64,000 nt of DNA from an uncultured Ruminococcus sp. (GCA_904418845.1 CAJFQC010000008.1:90355-154354), one strand, 5' to 3'; counted from the stretch's first letter, positions 47,894 to 56,595 are shown. A program made the numbers and translations. The notes: a model not told the origin generated them from the sequence alone.

Positions 47894-48745
47894 TTAAGCC
47901 TGTCCTTCAGATCCGCACACGCTGATCTTCTGTTTTACAAGCTCTGTTACATGCTGCATTCCGACCGTGGAGTATTTCTTCGGATCGAATGCATCCGGAT
48001 TTTCACTCAGGTATTCTTTTACGCCGTCGCTGAATGCGATGCGCAGCTCTGTCGCAAAGTTTACTTTACAGATACCGCGTTTGATGGATTCGCGTACCGC
48101 GTCGTCCGGAACTCCGGAAGCGCCGTGGAGTACGAGCGGGATGGATACGACTTCACGGATCTCGCTCAAGCGGTCAAGATCCAGCTTCGGAGTGCCTTTA
48201 TAAAGTCCGTGTGCTGTTCCGATGGCAACGGCAAGAGATGTAACGCCTGTGCGCTCTACAAATTCCTTTGCCTGCTGTGGATCTGTGTACGGATTGTCGT
48301 CGCCGCCATCAAGATCGTCCTCTTTTCCGCCGACCTTTCCAAGCTCAGCTTCCACGCTGATGCCTGACGGATTGCATGCGTCTGCTACGCGTTTGCTCAC
48401 ATTGATATTTTCCTCGAAGGAACCATGGGAACCGTCGATCATGATAGAAGTGTAGCCTGTACGCAGCGCCTGCATTGCCAGCTCAAAGCTGCTTCCGTGA
48501 TCCAGGTGCATAGCGATCGGAACACTTGCCCTCTCGGCTGCGGTCTTTACCATAGCAAGGAAATAGTCCAGCCCTGCATATTTTACTGTGGACGGTGTCG
48601 TCTGCATGATAACCGGAGCTTTCATCTCCTCGGCAGCCTTCACGACAGCCATGACCATTTCCATATTCTCCACATTAAATGCGCCTACTGCGTAGTGGCT
48701 TTCCTGTGCTTTTTTCAACATTTCATTTGTTGTAACTAATGGCAT
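47894..48745 (-). CDS. gatY: Tagatose-1,6-bisphosphate aldolase, catalytic subunit (class II)
   Basis: A 283-residue class II aldolase. Asp82 and His83 in AMHLDHGSS, His179 in GTAHGLYKG and His207 in LHGASG form the catalytic and zinc site. GatY/KbaY splits tagatose 1,6-bisphosphate into DHAP and glyceraldehyde 3-phosphate. A divergent gatZ-type gene lies 242 nt away, which favours tagatose over fructose bisphosphate. The ATG at 48745 has GAGG upstream; an upstream in-frame start lacks one. Confidence 0.88.
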   Translation of the reverse strand: MPLVTTNEMLKKAQESHYAVGAFNVENMEMVMAVVKAAEEMKAPVIMQTTPSTVKYAGLDYFLAMVKTAAERASVPIAMHLDHGSSFELAMQALRTGYTSIMIDGSHGSFEENINVSKRVADACNPSGISVEAELGKVGGKEDDLDGGDDNPYTDPQQAKEFVERTGVTSLAVAIGTAHGLYKGTPKLDLDRLSEIREVVSIPLVLHGASGVPDDAVRESIKRGICKVNFATELRIAFSDGVKEYLSENPDAFDPKKYSTVGMQHVTELVKQKISVCGSEGQA

Positions 48746-48855
48746 GATATCTACCTCGATTCTTTTGATTTTCAGTCCGGCCATGCATTGCCACAGGGAA
48801 TATATGAGCGCGGCTCTGCGGATGGCGCATCTGAACTGTTGTATAGTTCATCATC

Positions 48856-48864
48856 AGTATAGCA
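48856..48864 (-). promoter_or_regulatory. Extended -10 promoter of gatY
   Basis: On the minus strand TG-C-TATACT, with GAGACA 18 nt upstream as a partial -35. Divergent from gatZ; a TGCAAACGATTG stretch near 48910 partly resembles a CcpA site (7 of 9 fixed positions). Confidence 0.5.
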
Positions 48865-48987
48865 CATTACCCTGCTTTCTGTCTCTTCGTTTTTTACTTT
48901 GATAAAAAATGCAAACGATTGTTTAATAAATCCAAAGTAGGGTATGTCCCAAAGTAATACAATGAAAATAAAAAAGGAGACATTGTA

Positions 48988-50313
48988 ATGCGTCAGAATC
49001 CACTGAAAAAGATTGTAGAGATGCAAAAGCAGGGAAAGAGTGTAGGAATTTACTCTGTGTGCAGCGCGAACGGATATGTCATTGAAGCGGCGTTAAAGAG
49101 GGGGCTTACGGACAACTCCTGTGTCCTGATCGAGAGTACTGCCAACCAGTGTGACCAGAACGGGGGATACACAGGGATGACGCCTGCGGATTTCAAGAAA
49201 TTTGTCCTTGATATCGCGGAGAAAAACAGGTTTGACAAGGATCGTATCTTTCTTGGGGGAGATCACCTGGGACCGCTGACATTTGCCGGAAAGGACGAGG
49301 CTGAGGCCATGGAGGACGCAGAAGAATTGATCCGCTGCTATGTGGGTGCCGGATTTACGAAGATTCACATTGACACCAGCATGAAGGTAAACAGCGATGA
49401 TCCGAACGTCCGTCTGTCTGATGAGATCATCGCCGGGCGCGGGGCGCGTCTTGCAAAAGTGGCGGAGGAGACCTACAAAGAACTCTTGACAAGAGAGCCG
49501 GATGCCATCCCGCCGGTATACATCATCGGAAGTGAGGTGCCGATCCCGGGCGGCGCCGTTGGAAGCGGGGACAACGGTGTTCAGGTGACAAAGGTCGGGG
49601 ATTTCAAGAGTACGGTAGCGACCTTTGAGAAGGCATTTGCGGATGCAGGGCTCGGAAGAGACGTGTGGGACCGCGTGATCGGCGTTGTGGTACAGCCGGG
49701 AGTAGAGGAAAAGGACAGCGGATGCACAGAGTATGACCGGGAGAAAGCGAAAGACCTGATGGCGTCCATTAAAGATTTCCCGGGACTTGTGTTCGAGGGT
49801 CATTCCACTGATTATCAGACGAAGATCAAGCTGCGCGAGCTGGTAGAGGACGGAGTAGGCATCCTGAAAGTAGGGCCGGGGCTTACATTCGCTATGCGTG
49901 AGGCAATGTTTGCTCTGGAGAACATCGAGAAAGAGCTTCTCTACGGAACGGACGTGGAGCTAAGCAGATTTGCCGAGGTGCTGGACGAGGAGATGTTAAA
50001 GGACGACAAGAACTGGAAAAAGCATTATCAGGGAACGGATCTGGAGATCCGGTTGAAGAGGAAATACTCTTTTTCCGACCGCTGCAGGTATTACATGCCT
50101 GTACCGGCGGTGGAGGCTGCGGCTGACCGTCTGCTTGAGAACCTGCGCACGCATGGTATCCCGCTGAACCTGCTCAGCCAGTTCATGCCGATTCAGTACA
50201 CAAAGGTACGCGAGGGATATCTGGAAAATGAGCCGGTGGCTCTGATCGAGGACCGTATCATGAATACGATCGATGAATATCTGTATGGAACCCATCAAAG
50301 AGAACTGATGTAA
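48988..50313 (+). CDS. gatZ: Tagatose-1,6-bisphosphate aldolase, non-catalytic subunit GatZ/KbaZ
   Basis: A 441-residue protein: NPLKKIVEMQKQGKSVGIYSVCSANGYVIEAAL at the start, EGHSTDYQT in the barrel core and RYYMPVPAVEAA toward the end. GatZ/KbaZ stabilises the GatY/KbaY aldolase for full activity. AAAGGAG precedes the ATG. TACAAT (48958-48963) may be its -10, with no good -35. The location, divergent from gatY, is unusual since the two are often in one operon. Confidence 0.9.
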   Translation: MRQNPLKKIVEMQKQGKSVGIYSVCSANGYVIEAALKRGLTDNSCVLIESTANQCDQNGGYTGMTPADFKKFVLDIAEKNRFDKDRIFLGGDHLGPLTFAGKDEAEAMEDAEELIRCYVGAGFTKIHIDTSMKVNSDDPNVRLSDEIIAGRGARLAKVAEETYKELLTREPDAIPPVYIIGSEVPIPGGAVGSGDNGVQVTKVGDFKSTVATFEKAFADAGLGRDVWDRVIGVVVQPGVEEKDSGCTEYDREKAKDLMASIKDFPGLVFEGHSTDYQTKIKLRELVEDGVGILKVGPGLTFAMREAMFALENIEKELLYGTDVELSRFAEVLDEEMLKDDKNWKKHYQGTDLEIRLKRKYSFSDRCRYYMPVPAVEAAADRLLENLRTHGIPLNLLSQFMPIQYTKVREGYLENEPVALIEDRIMNTIDEYLYGTHQRELM

Positions 50314-50348
50314 TACAATGATGTGGTCAGAATGAGAGTGTTGTTGCA

Positions 50349-50396
50349 AAATGGAAGGCGGGGAAGTGTTGCTCCACCTTCCATTTATGACTTTTC
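50349..50396 (+). terminator. Terminator of gatZ
   Basis: AAATGGAAGG (50349-50358) pairs with CCTTCCATTT (50377-50386), followed by a T-rich stretch (ATGACTTTTC). Confidence 0.7.
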
Positions 50397-50453
50397 ATAA
50401 CTATCTTTTTACAGCAAAAATGAGGAATTACAGATGATTTTAATAATCTGTTT

Positions 50454-51143
50454 TTAATCTAAGATTTCACCTTCCGTCGAAACGGTGACTACCTGCCATG
50501 GGATAAATTTTCCACTGTTCTGCAGGGCGCTTTTCACAGCATATTCCAGTCCTCCGCAGCAGGGGACTTCCATGCGGATGACCGTGACATCTTTGATATC
50601 ATTACAGCGGAGGATCTCCGTAAGTTTTTCTGAATAGTCAATCCCATCCAATTTGGGGCAACCGATTAATGTGATGCGGCCTTTGATGAAAGTCTCGTGG
50701 AAAGACGCATAGGCATAGGCGGTGCAGTCAGCAGCCACAAGCAGCTTCGCACCATTGAAATATGGTGCGTTTACGGGCGCAAGTTTGATCTGTACCGGCC
50801 ATTGTGAAAGACGGCTGGGCATTTCAAGGGCAGCTGCAGAACGGCTTTCCTTACGGTCAGAGCGGGAGATAGATTTTGCCTTCATACCGGGGCAGCCGTG
50901 CCCTCTGCTCTGCATTCTGGCCTGAACTGCTTCTTTATCAAACGCATCCGCTTCACGTTCTATGATAGAGATCGCTCCGGTCGGGCATGCCGGCAGACAG
51001 TTGCCCAGCCCGTCGCAGTAATCATCACGGATAAGCTTTGCTTTTCCGTTCTGCATTTCAATTGCGCCTTCATGGCAGGCATCTGCACAGGCTCCGCATC
51101 CGTTACATTTTTCTTCATTGATCTGTATAATTTTTCTTTTCAA
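50454..51143 (-). CDS. 4Fe-4S protein with ferredoxin N-terminal domain
   Basis: A 229-residue protein. The first cluster motif is complete (Cys13, 16, 19, 23 in CNGCGACADAC). The second reads CDGLGNCLPAC (Cys43, 49, 53), so the expected second cysteine is Leu46 and Asp44 may substitute. A basic linker follows, then about 110 residues with CTAYAYASFHETF, GCPKLDG and PCCGGLEYA, which hold further cysteines. Related proteins are annotated only as Fe-S binding. The start is probably TTG at 51143 with AAGGTGG upstream; a GTG at 51152 lies inside that site. It is divergent from a Crp/Fnr regulator. Confidence 0.75.
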   Translation of the reverse strand: MKRKIIQINEEKCNGCGACADACHEGAIEMQNGKAKLIRDDYCDGLGNCLPACPTGAISIIEREADAFDKEAVQARMQSRGHGCPGMKAKSISRSDRKESRSAAALEMPSRLSQWPVQIKLAPVNAPYFNGAKLLVAADCTAYAYASFHETFIKGRITLIGCPKLDGIDYSEKLTEILRCNDIKDVTVIRMEVPCCGGLEYAVKSALQNSGKFIPWQVVTVSTEGEILD

Positions 51144-51162
51144 ACAATCCACCTTCTTTATC

Positions 51163-51191
51163 TTGTATTTTCGAATGTATCATATTATAAT
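51163..51191 (+). promoter_or_regulatory. Promoter of the Crp/Fnr-type regulator
   Basis: TTGTAT (51163-51168), a 17-nt spacer and TATAAT (51186-51191). On the minus strand CAGACA, 17 nt, and TATGAT may serve the Fe-S gene. Confidence 0.6.
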
Positions 51192-51215
51192 AAATTCAAC
51201 ATGTCTGTTGAATTT
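51192..51215. promoter_or_regulatory. 24-bp palindromic operator of the Crp/Fnr divergon
   Basis: AAATTCAACA and TGTTGAATTT around a TGTC centre give perfect 10-bp arms. It begins directly after the -10 of the regulator gene, covering its start site, and lies between the -35 and -10 of the divergent promoter. It fits a dimeric Crp/Fnr protein. Confidence 0.75.
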
Positions 51216-51233
51216 TCAACAAAAGGAGATATT

Positions 51234-51899
51234 ATGGAGAATTTTTTGGGGGTTATGCGAAACTCACAGCTTTTTTCCGGCATTGAGAAAGATGAGATCA
51301 GAGAAATACTTGTCTGCCTCGACGCGAAACAGAAACAATTTCATAAGGGTGATCTTATATTCCGCACAGGGGATGCCACAGAAGCGCTTGGGCTTCTTCT
51401 TGCAGGAACCGCCTTTATCTTTCAGGAAGATTTTTGGGGAAACCGAAATATCATTTCCAATATAACACAGGGACAGACTTTTGCGGAGACATTTGCCTGC
51501 GCGCCAGGGACTGTGATGACAGTCAGCGTGACAGCGGAATCGGACTGTAAAGTGTTATTTCTGAATGTGAGACGTATCTTGACGGTCTGTTCAGCGACAT
51601 GTTCCCACCACAGCCGGATCATTCGGAATCTTCTCTCTGACCTGGCAGCGAAAAACCTTGCCTGTAATGAGAAACTTGCGCACATGGCGCAGCGCACGAC
51701 ACGCGCAAAGCTGCTCTCTTATTTTTCTGCAGTCGCGCAGAAAAACAATAATTTTGAATTTGACATTCCCTTTTCCCGCCAGCAGATGGCAGACTATCTT
51801 TCTGTGGAGCGCAGCGGTCTTTCGCTGGAACTGTCCCGTATGAAAAAAGACGGACTCATTGATTATCATAAAAACCACTTTGTGCTGAAGCGTAAGTAA
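51234..51899 (+). CDS. Crp/Fnr-family transcriptional regulator
   Basis: A 221-residue regulator: cyclic-nucleotide-binding fold (about 12-130: QKQFHKGDLIFRTGDATEALGLLLAG) and a winged helix-turn-helix (about 150-215: FSRQQMADYLSVERSGLSLELSRMKKDGLI). There is no N-terminal Cys cluster of the Fnr kind; its effector may be a small molecule, heme or redox state, as in HcpR-type proteins. The ATG at 51234 has AAAGGAGAT. It faces the Fe-S gene and shares a palindrome, so it likely controls both and itself. Confidence 0.85.
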   Translation: MENFLGVMRNSQLFSGIEKDEIREILVCLDAKQKQFHKGDLIFRTGDATEALGLLLAGTAFIFQEDFWGNRNIISNITQGQTFAETFACAPGTVMTVSVTAESDCKVLFLNVRRILTVCSATCSHHSRIIRNLLSDLAAKNLACNEKLAHMAQRTTRAKLLSYFSAVAQKNNNFEFDIPFSRQQMADYLSVERSGLSLELSRMKKDGLIDYHKNHFVLKRK

Positions 51900-52007
51900 G
51901 TCGGCGGTTCCGGCAAAGCATTTTTCGGCGTGCCGGCTGAAACTGGTGGAATTAATCATAGAAAAGCATTATTATGTAAAATAGAAAAAGAATAGGAGAT
52001 GTGAATT

Positions 52008-53396
52008 ATGGGATTTACGATAGAAACAGGAATATCAGCGCTGACAGTTTTTATACAGGGACTTTTAAGCTTCTTTTCACCCTGCGTCCTGCCGCTTGTG
52101 CCGCTTTATCTCGGTTATCTGGCAGGCGGGCTTAATATGGGAACGAAAGATGAGGCGGCCTCTTCGGGGACAGATGCGGCGCGATACCAGGCGCGCCTGT
52201 TCCTTCGGGTACTCTGTTTTACACTGGGCATCAGCGGAGCGTTTTTTGTCCTTGGTCTTGGCGCTTCGGCAGCAGGAAGATTCTTTAATGAGCAGAGGAT
52301 GTTGTTCGCACGGATCGGCGGGATATTGATCATTCTGTTCGGAGTGTACCAGCTTGGAGTGTTCGGCTCTTCGAAGGTACTGGGATCAGAACACCGCCTT
52401 CCCCTGAAGCTGGAGAAGATGACCATGTCCCCGGTGACGGCTTTGATCATGGGATTTACTTTCAGCTTTGCGTGGACTCCCTGTGTAGGCCCCGCACTTG
52501 CCAGCGTGCTCATCATGGCAGGAAGTGCCGATTCGGGAGCGAAGGGATTTCTTCTGATCGGCGTGTATACCATCGGATTCATTCTGCCGTTTCTCGCTGC
52601 GGGGATATTCACCGCGAGTCTGCTTGCTTGGTTTAAGAAACATATGAAGATCGTGCGGTATACTGTCAAGGCGGGAGGCGTGCTCATGATCCTTATGGGA
52701 CTTCTTATGTTCACCGGGAAAATGAATGACATCACCGGGTATCTCTCCGTCTTATCGCCGGGAACGTCGGTGGAAGAGAGTGAGGATGAGGGGAAAACAC
52801 AAGACGCGGCGGATGGTACGACAGATGATGCAGGTGACGCGGCGGACGATGGCGCCGGTGATACGAGTGATGACGGGACAGTGGATGGAAATGCCGATGA
52901 AACAGGAGATGGCGAAACATCGTCCGGCAAGGATGCGGACGAAGATTCACAAAAGACTCCGGCATATGATTTTGAACTGACAGACCAGTTTGGAAATACG
53001 CATACACTGGAAGATTATAAAGGGAAAGTCATTTTTCTTAATTTCTGGGCGACATGGTGCGGCCCGTGCAGGAATGAAATGCCGGAGATTCAGAAGCTCT
53101 ATGAGGAATATTCCTCGCAGGGTGAGGCGGCGGAGGTGGTTATACTGGGCGCTGCCGCTCCGAATATGGGACAGGAGGGCTCCAGAGAAGAGATCACAGC
53201 ATTTATGGAGGAGAATGGCTACACTTACCCGGTGCTCATGGACGAGACAGGGGAAATGTTCAACTGGTACAGGATTTCGGCATTTCCGACGACTTTTATG
53301 ATCGACCGGGACGGCAATATCTACGGATATGTTCAGGGACAGTTGACAGAAGATATCATGAGGAGCATTATAGAACAGACAAGTTCAGGCCAGTAA
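52008..53396 (+). CDS. CcdA-TlpA fusion, thiol-disulfide transporter with thioredoxin domain
   Basis: A 462-residue protein. Residues 1-240 form a CcdA/DsbD-type membrane domain with both redox cysteines (FFSPCVLPLVPL and FAWTPCVGPAL). A linker at about 245-320 is rich in Asp, Gly, Thr and Ala. The C-terminal thioredoxin-like domain (about 322-462) has WATWCGPCRNEMPE and a cis-Pro in ISAFPTTFMID. CcdA passes electrons across the membrane to reduce outer disulfides, here to its own tethered thioredoxin. No cytochrome c genes are near, so a role in extracellular thiol repair is likely. GGAG precedes the ATG. Confidence 0.88.
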   Translation: MGFTIETGISALTVFIQGLLSFFSPCVLPLVPLYLGYLAGGLNMGTKDEAASSGTDAARYQARLFLRVLCFTLGISGAFFVLGLGASAAGRFFNEQRMLFARIGGILIILFGVYQLGVFGSSKVLGSEHRLPLKLEKMTMSPVTALIMGFTFSFAWTPCVGPALASVLIMAGSADSGAKGFLLIGVYTIGFILPFLAAGIFTASLLAWFKKHMKIVRYTVKAGGVLMILMGLLMFTGKMNDITGYLSVLSPGTSVEESEDEGKTQDAADGTTDDAGDAADDGAGDTSDDGTVDGNADETGDGETSSGKDADEDSQKTPAYDFELTDQFGNTHTLEDYKGKVIFLNFWATWCGPCRNEMPEIQKLYEEYSSQGEAAEVVILGAAAPNMGQEGSREEITAFMEENGYTYPVLMDETGEMFNWYRISAFPTTFMIDRDGNIYGYVQGQLTEDIMRSIIEQTSSGQ

Positions 53397-53440
53397 GGGA
53401 AATGTACGGGGCATATGTGCCGGATAGTGAGGTGTTAGAG

Positions 53441-54301
53441 ATGATAGGGAAGGAGTGCAGGGAAGCGGTAACGATAGATAATAACTGTTTTTCCGTTCCG
53501 CAGATCTGTGAGTCGGGACAGTGCTTCCGGCTTGACAAGACGGCGGAAGATACATATGAACTTCTGGCATCGGACCGTTATCTTAAGATTACCCTTGAGG
53601 ACAAAAACGGGATGCCCGGCAAGACATTTCTTCACTGCACGGAGAAGGAATATGAGGGATTCTGGAAGGCGTATTTTGATATAGACACTTGCTATGAAGA
53701 ACATATCGCACGCATTGCGGACGAGGATGAGTATTTAAAGCAAGCGGCGCGGTTCGGAAGCGGCATCCGTATCTTAAGGCAGGATATATGGGAGATGATC
53801 ATTACTTTCATCCTTTCCCAGCAGAATAATATCCCCAGGATAAAAGGGCTGATCCGTGGCCTCAGCGAACGATACGGGCAGAAGAAAGAGACGCTGGAAG
53901 GAAGAACGTTTTATACATTTCCGGATGTGAAAAGTCTCGCGCAGGCTACGGAAGAGGAATTAAGAAAACTGAAGCTGGGATACCGGAGCAAATATATCTG
54001 CGGGACAGCTGCAATGGTCTCAGAAGGCATAGTGGATCTTGAAAAGATAAAGGAGATGGACTATCTTCAGGCACGTTCTGAGCTGATGCGTCTGCCGGGG
54101 ATCGGGGACAAAGTCGCGGACTGTATCTGCCTGTTCGCCCTTCATCAGATGGACGCCTTTCCGGTAGACACACATATACAGAAAGTGCTGGACGCACAGT
54201 ATGCGGGAGGGTTCCCCTTTGACAGGTACAAAGGCTGCGCGGGAATCATGCAGCAGTATATATTTTATTATGATCTGAAACACAGTTCGGCTACGTATTG
54301 A
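53441..54301 (+). CDS. 8-oxoguanine DNA glycosylase (OGG-type, HhH-GPD)
   Basis: A 286-residue HhH-GPD glycosylase/AP lyase. The hairpin-helix-hairpin MRLPGIGDKVADCICLF (about 216-232) carries catalytic Lys224, and Asp243 lies in FPVDTHIQK. The N-terminal OGG_N-like part (FSVPQICESGQCFRL, near 17-31) supports 8-oxoguanine glycosylase over DNA-3-methyladenine glycosylase. The ATG at 53441 has GAGGTG 6 nt upstream; an ATG at 53402 is a weaker alternative with little space after the previous stop. It follows the CcdA-TlpA gene and may share its promoter. Confidence 0.85.
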   Translation: MIGKECREAVTIDNNCFSVPQICESGQCFRLDKTAEDTYELLASDRYLKITLEDKNGMPGKTFLHCTEKEYEGFWKAYFDIDTCYEEHIARIADEDEYLKQAARFGSGIRILRQDIWEMIITFILSQQNNIPRIKGLIRGLSERYGQKKETLEGRTFYTFPDVKSLAQATEEELRKLKLGYRSKYICGTAAMVSEGIVDLEKIKEMDYLQARSELMRLPGIGDKVADCICLFALHQMDAFPVDTHIQKVLDAQYAGGFPFDRYKGCAGIMQQYIFYYDLKHSSATY

Positions 54302-54322
54302 GCCAGGAGAGAGGAGAATTAA

Positions 54323-54853
54323 ATGAAGGTATTGGCAGTGATCGATATGCAGAATGATTTTATCGACGGTTCCCTGGGGACAAAAGAGGCGGAAGCCATC
54401 GTTCCGGGAGTGACCAGATGGCTCCGGGAGTTTGACGGGCGGGTCGTTGCCACACGGGATACCCACGGCGAAGATTATCTGAACAGTGCCGAAGGGAAAA
54501 AACTTCCGATGGTACATTGTATCAAAGGGACGAAAGGCTGGGATCTCCGCCCGGAGATTCAGGAGGCGCTTGATGAGAAGCCGGGAAGTATGGTCATAGA
54601 CAAGCCGGCCTTCGGCAGTGTGGAGTTGGGACAATATGTTAAAAATATAAACGACGCGGAAGAACCGGTGGAAGAGATCACATTGATCGGGTTATGTACA
54701 GATATCTGTGTGATATCCAATGCCCTGTTGTTAAAGGCGTATCTGCCGGAAGTGCCGATCCGTGTAGTGGAATCCTGCTGCGCGGGGGTTACTCCAGAAA
54801 GCCATGAGCAGGCATTAGAAGCCATGAAGATGTGCCAGATCGAGATCGTGTAA
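54323..54853 (+). CDS. Isochorismatase-family cysteine hydrolase
   Basis: A 176-residue hydrolase with the triad Asp8 (VIDMQNDF), Lys94 (VIDKPAFGS) and Cys129 (GLCTDICVISN). The last motif is that of nicotinamidase and related amidases; isochorismate is unlikely. A conserved His in THGEDYL (about 48-53) could bind metal as in PncA nicotinamidases. AGGAGAGGAG precedes the ATG. It sits between the glycosylase and an alcohol dehydrogenase. Confidence 0.85.
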   Translation: MKVLAVIDMQNDFIDGSLGTKEAEAIVPGVTRWLREFDGRVVATRDTHGEDYLNSAEGKKLPMVHCIKGTKGWDLRPEIQEALDEKPGSMVIDKPAFGSVELGQYVKNINDAEEPVEEITLIGLCTDICVISNALLLKAYLPEVPIRVVESCCAGVTPESHEQALEAMKMCQIEIV

Positions 54854-54934
54854 CCGCAGACTACACAGATCATAACAAAATACTGCGGCGCTGGAGGCAT
54901 GAAGCGGGGGTTTATGCCGGGAAGGAGAAAGGTA

Positions 54935-56122
54935 ATGGAAAATTTTAATTATTATACACCGACAGAGGTTGTCTTTGGCAGAGGGACAGAGAAGCAGGTC
55001 GGAGAACTGGTCAAGGCGCAGAAATGCAGCAAGGTACTGGTGCATTACGGAAGCGGCAGTGTGAAGAAAAGCGGGCTTCTGGATCGGGTCTTCCGGTCTC
55101 TGGATGAGGCGGGGATATCCTATCTGTCTCTGGGCGGTGTAGTGCCGAATCCAAGATTATCTCTTGTATATGAAGGGATCAGTCTGTGCAAAAGCGAGGA
55201 CGTTGATTTTATCCTCGCGGTGGGCGGAGGAAGCGTCATTGATTCGGCCAAGGCCATTGGATATGGCGTGTCAAATGAAGGCGATGTGTGGGATTTCTAT
55301 GAAAAGAAACGTCAGGCATCCGGTTGTCTTTCTATCGGCGTTGTGCTGACGATCTCCGCGGCAGGATCTGAGATGAGTGATTCTTCTGTTATTACAAATG
55401 AAAAAGGATGGCTGAAAAGAGGATACAGCAGTAATTACGCGAGGGCAAAATTCGCGGTGATGAATCCGGAGCTTACGATGACTCTGCCCAAATATCAGAC
55501 AGCCAGCGGGTGCGTGGATATCATGATGCACACTATGGAGAGGTATTTCAATCAGTGTGACAATATGGAATTGACGGATGGCATCAGCGAGCATCTCATA
55601 CGGACTGTGATGAAGAACGCGAAGATTCTCATGGAGGAGCCGTATAACTATGACGCCAGGGCAGAAGTCATGTGGGCGGGAAGTCTTTCACATAACGGGC
55701 TTACCGGATGCGGGACGGACGGCGGTGACTGGGCATGCCATCAGCTGGAGCATGAGCTTGGCGGTATGTTCGATGTAGCACATGGCGCAGGGCTTGCGGC
55801 TGTGTGGGGAAGCTGGGCAAGATATGTGATGGATGCATGTCCCGAGCGGTTTGCACGGTTTGCGGTGAATGTGATGGGCGTGGCAGACGGAGCGGATGAA
55901 ACAGAAACCGCGCTCAAAGGCATTGAAGCCATGGAAGCGTTTTACAGGGCTGTGGAGATGCCGGTGTGTATTAAAGACCTGGGAATCGAGCCGACAGTGG
56001 AACAGTTAAGAGAACTGGCGGAGAAATGCAGCCATTTGCGAAAGAGGACAGTAGGCTGTGTGAAGAAACTGGATGTGGACGACATGTATCAAATCTACAA
56101 AAATGCCCTGGAATTTGGCTGA
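54935..56122 (+). CDS. Iron-containing alcohol dehydrogenase (butanol-dehydrogenase-like)
   Basis: A 395-residue group III alcohol dehydrogenase. MENFNYYTPTEVVFGRG, AVGGGSVIDSAKAIGYG (NAD(P) loop), CVDIMMHTMERYFN and the metal-binding DWACHQLEHELGGMFDVAHGAGLA are typical of YqhD/BdhA-type enzymes, which reduce aldehydes such as butanal with NAD(P)H. The ATG at 54935 lies after GGAGAAAGG; a start at 54899 would extend by 12 residues without the usual opening. After its stop the same frame stays open for 51 more codons (56123-56277). Confidence 0.9.
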   Translation: MENFNYYTPTEVVFGRGTEKQVGELVKAQKCSKVLVHYGSGSVKKSGLLDRVFRSLDEAGISYLSLGGVVPNPRLSLVYEGISLCKSEDVDFILAVGGGSVIDSAKAIGYGVSNEGDVWDFYEKKRQASGCLSIGVVLTISAAGSEMSDSSVITNEKGWLKRGYSSNYARAKFAVMNPELTMTLPKYQTASGCVDIMMHTMERYFNQCDNMELTDGISEHLIRTVMKNAKILMEEPYNYDARAEVMWAGSLSHNGLTGCGTDGGDWACHQLEHELGGMFDVAHGAGLAAVWGSWARYVMDACPERFARFAVNVMGVADGADETETALKGIEAMEAFYRAVEMPVCIKDLGIEPTVEQLRELAEKCSHLRKRTVGCVKKLDVDDMYQIYKNALEFG

Positions 56123-56143
56123 GACGGAAACAAGAACGTATCG

Positions 56144-56156
56144 GATAAAATTTATC
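56144..56156. promoter_or_regulatory. GATAAA-A-TTTATC palindrome upstream of feoA-like gene
   Basis: A perfect 13-bp palindrome, with arms resembling part of a Fur-type site, 163 nt upstream of the FeoA-like gene. It also falls in the reading frame that continues after the alcohol dehydrogenase stop, so the meaning is uncertain. Confidence 0.35.
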
Positions 56157-56319
56157 ATTTAGCAACGGATGATTCACGGCACATTGCGCACAATACTGAT
56201 ATTCCAAGGATTCCCGATCTGGAGTATGATGCGGCTTACGCAGGTCGCTTTTGTGTAACTGAGATTGCGATTGACTAACTCTGTATGGGATTCTTAAAAT
56301 GAAGAAAAGGAGGGATACC

Positions 56320-56532
56320 ATGCAGGCGTTATCAAATGCGAAAGCAGGTGAGAGTTACACGATCAAGTGGATGCTCGGGCTGACGGAAGTGCTGGATTTT
56401 CTTCATAGCCGTCATGTCAAAGAGGGCACGACTGTCAGGGTAATCCAGAGGTGTCGTGAAAGCGTGATCATCGAAGTTCAGGATGTACGGCTTGCCCTTG
56501 GGGGCGAGATCGCGGACAGGATCAAGGTATAA
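56320..56532 (+). CDS. FeoA-family protein
   Basis: A 70-residue SH3-like protein. The end, SVIIEVQDVRLALGGEIADRIKV, follows the FeoA pattern (G-D/v-V-x-x-x-R-x-A-L-x3-x-A-x-x-I-x-V), and the N-terminal half ends in VRVIQRC. FeoA assists the FeoB ferrous-iron transporter, but feoB is not in the window, so it may be a free-standing FeoA-domain protein. AAAGGAGGGA precedes the ATG; an upstream ATG at 56299 lacks this. Confidence 0.65.
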   Translation: MQALSNAKAGESYTIKWMLGLTEVLDFLHSRHVKEGTTVRVIQRCRESVIIEVQDVRLALGGEIADRIKV

Positions 56533-56554
56533 AAACAGGATTGGATGTGGTCAG

Positions 56555-56595
56555 ACGGTCAGACAGTGTTTGAAAAACGGACACTGCCTGACCGT
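56555..56595 (+). terminator. Terminator of the feoA-like gene
   Basis: ACGGTCAG (56555-56562) with CTGACCGT (56588-56595), plus an inner CAGTGT/ACACTG stem. The T-run is weak. Confidence 0.65.

Noticed and set aside
50898..51233. N-terminal extension of the Crp/Fnr gene
   Set aside because: The extension crosses the divergent gene and the shared promoter; the ATG at 51234 has a good ribosome binding site.
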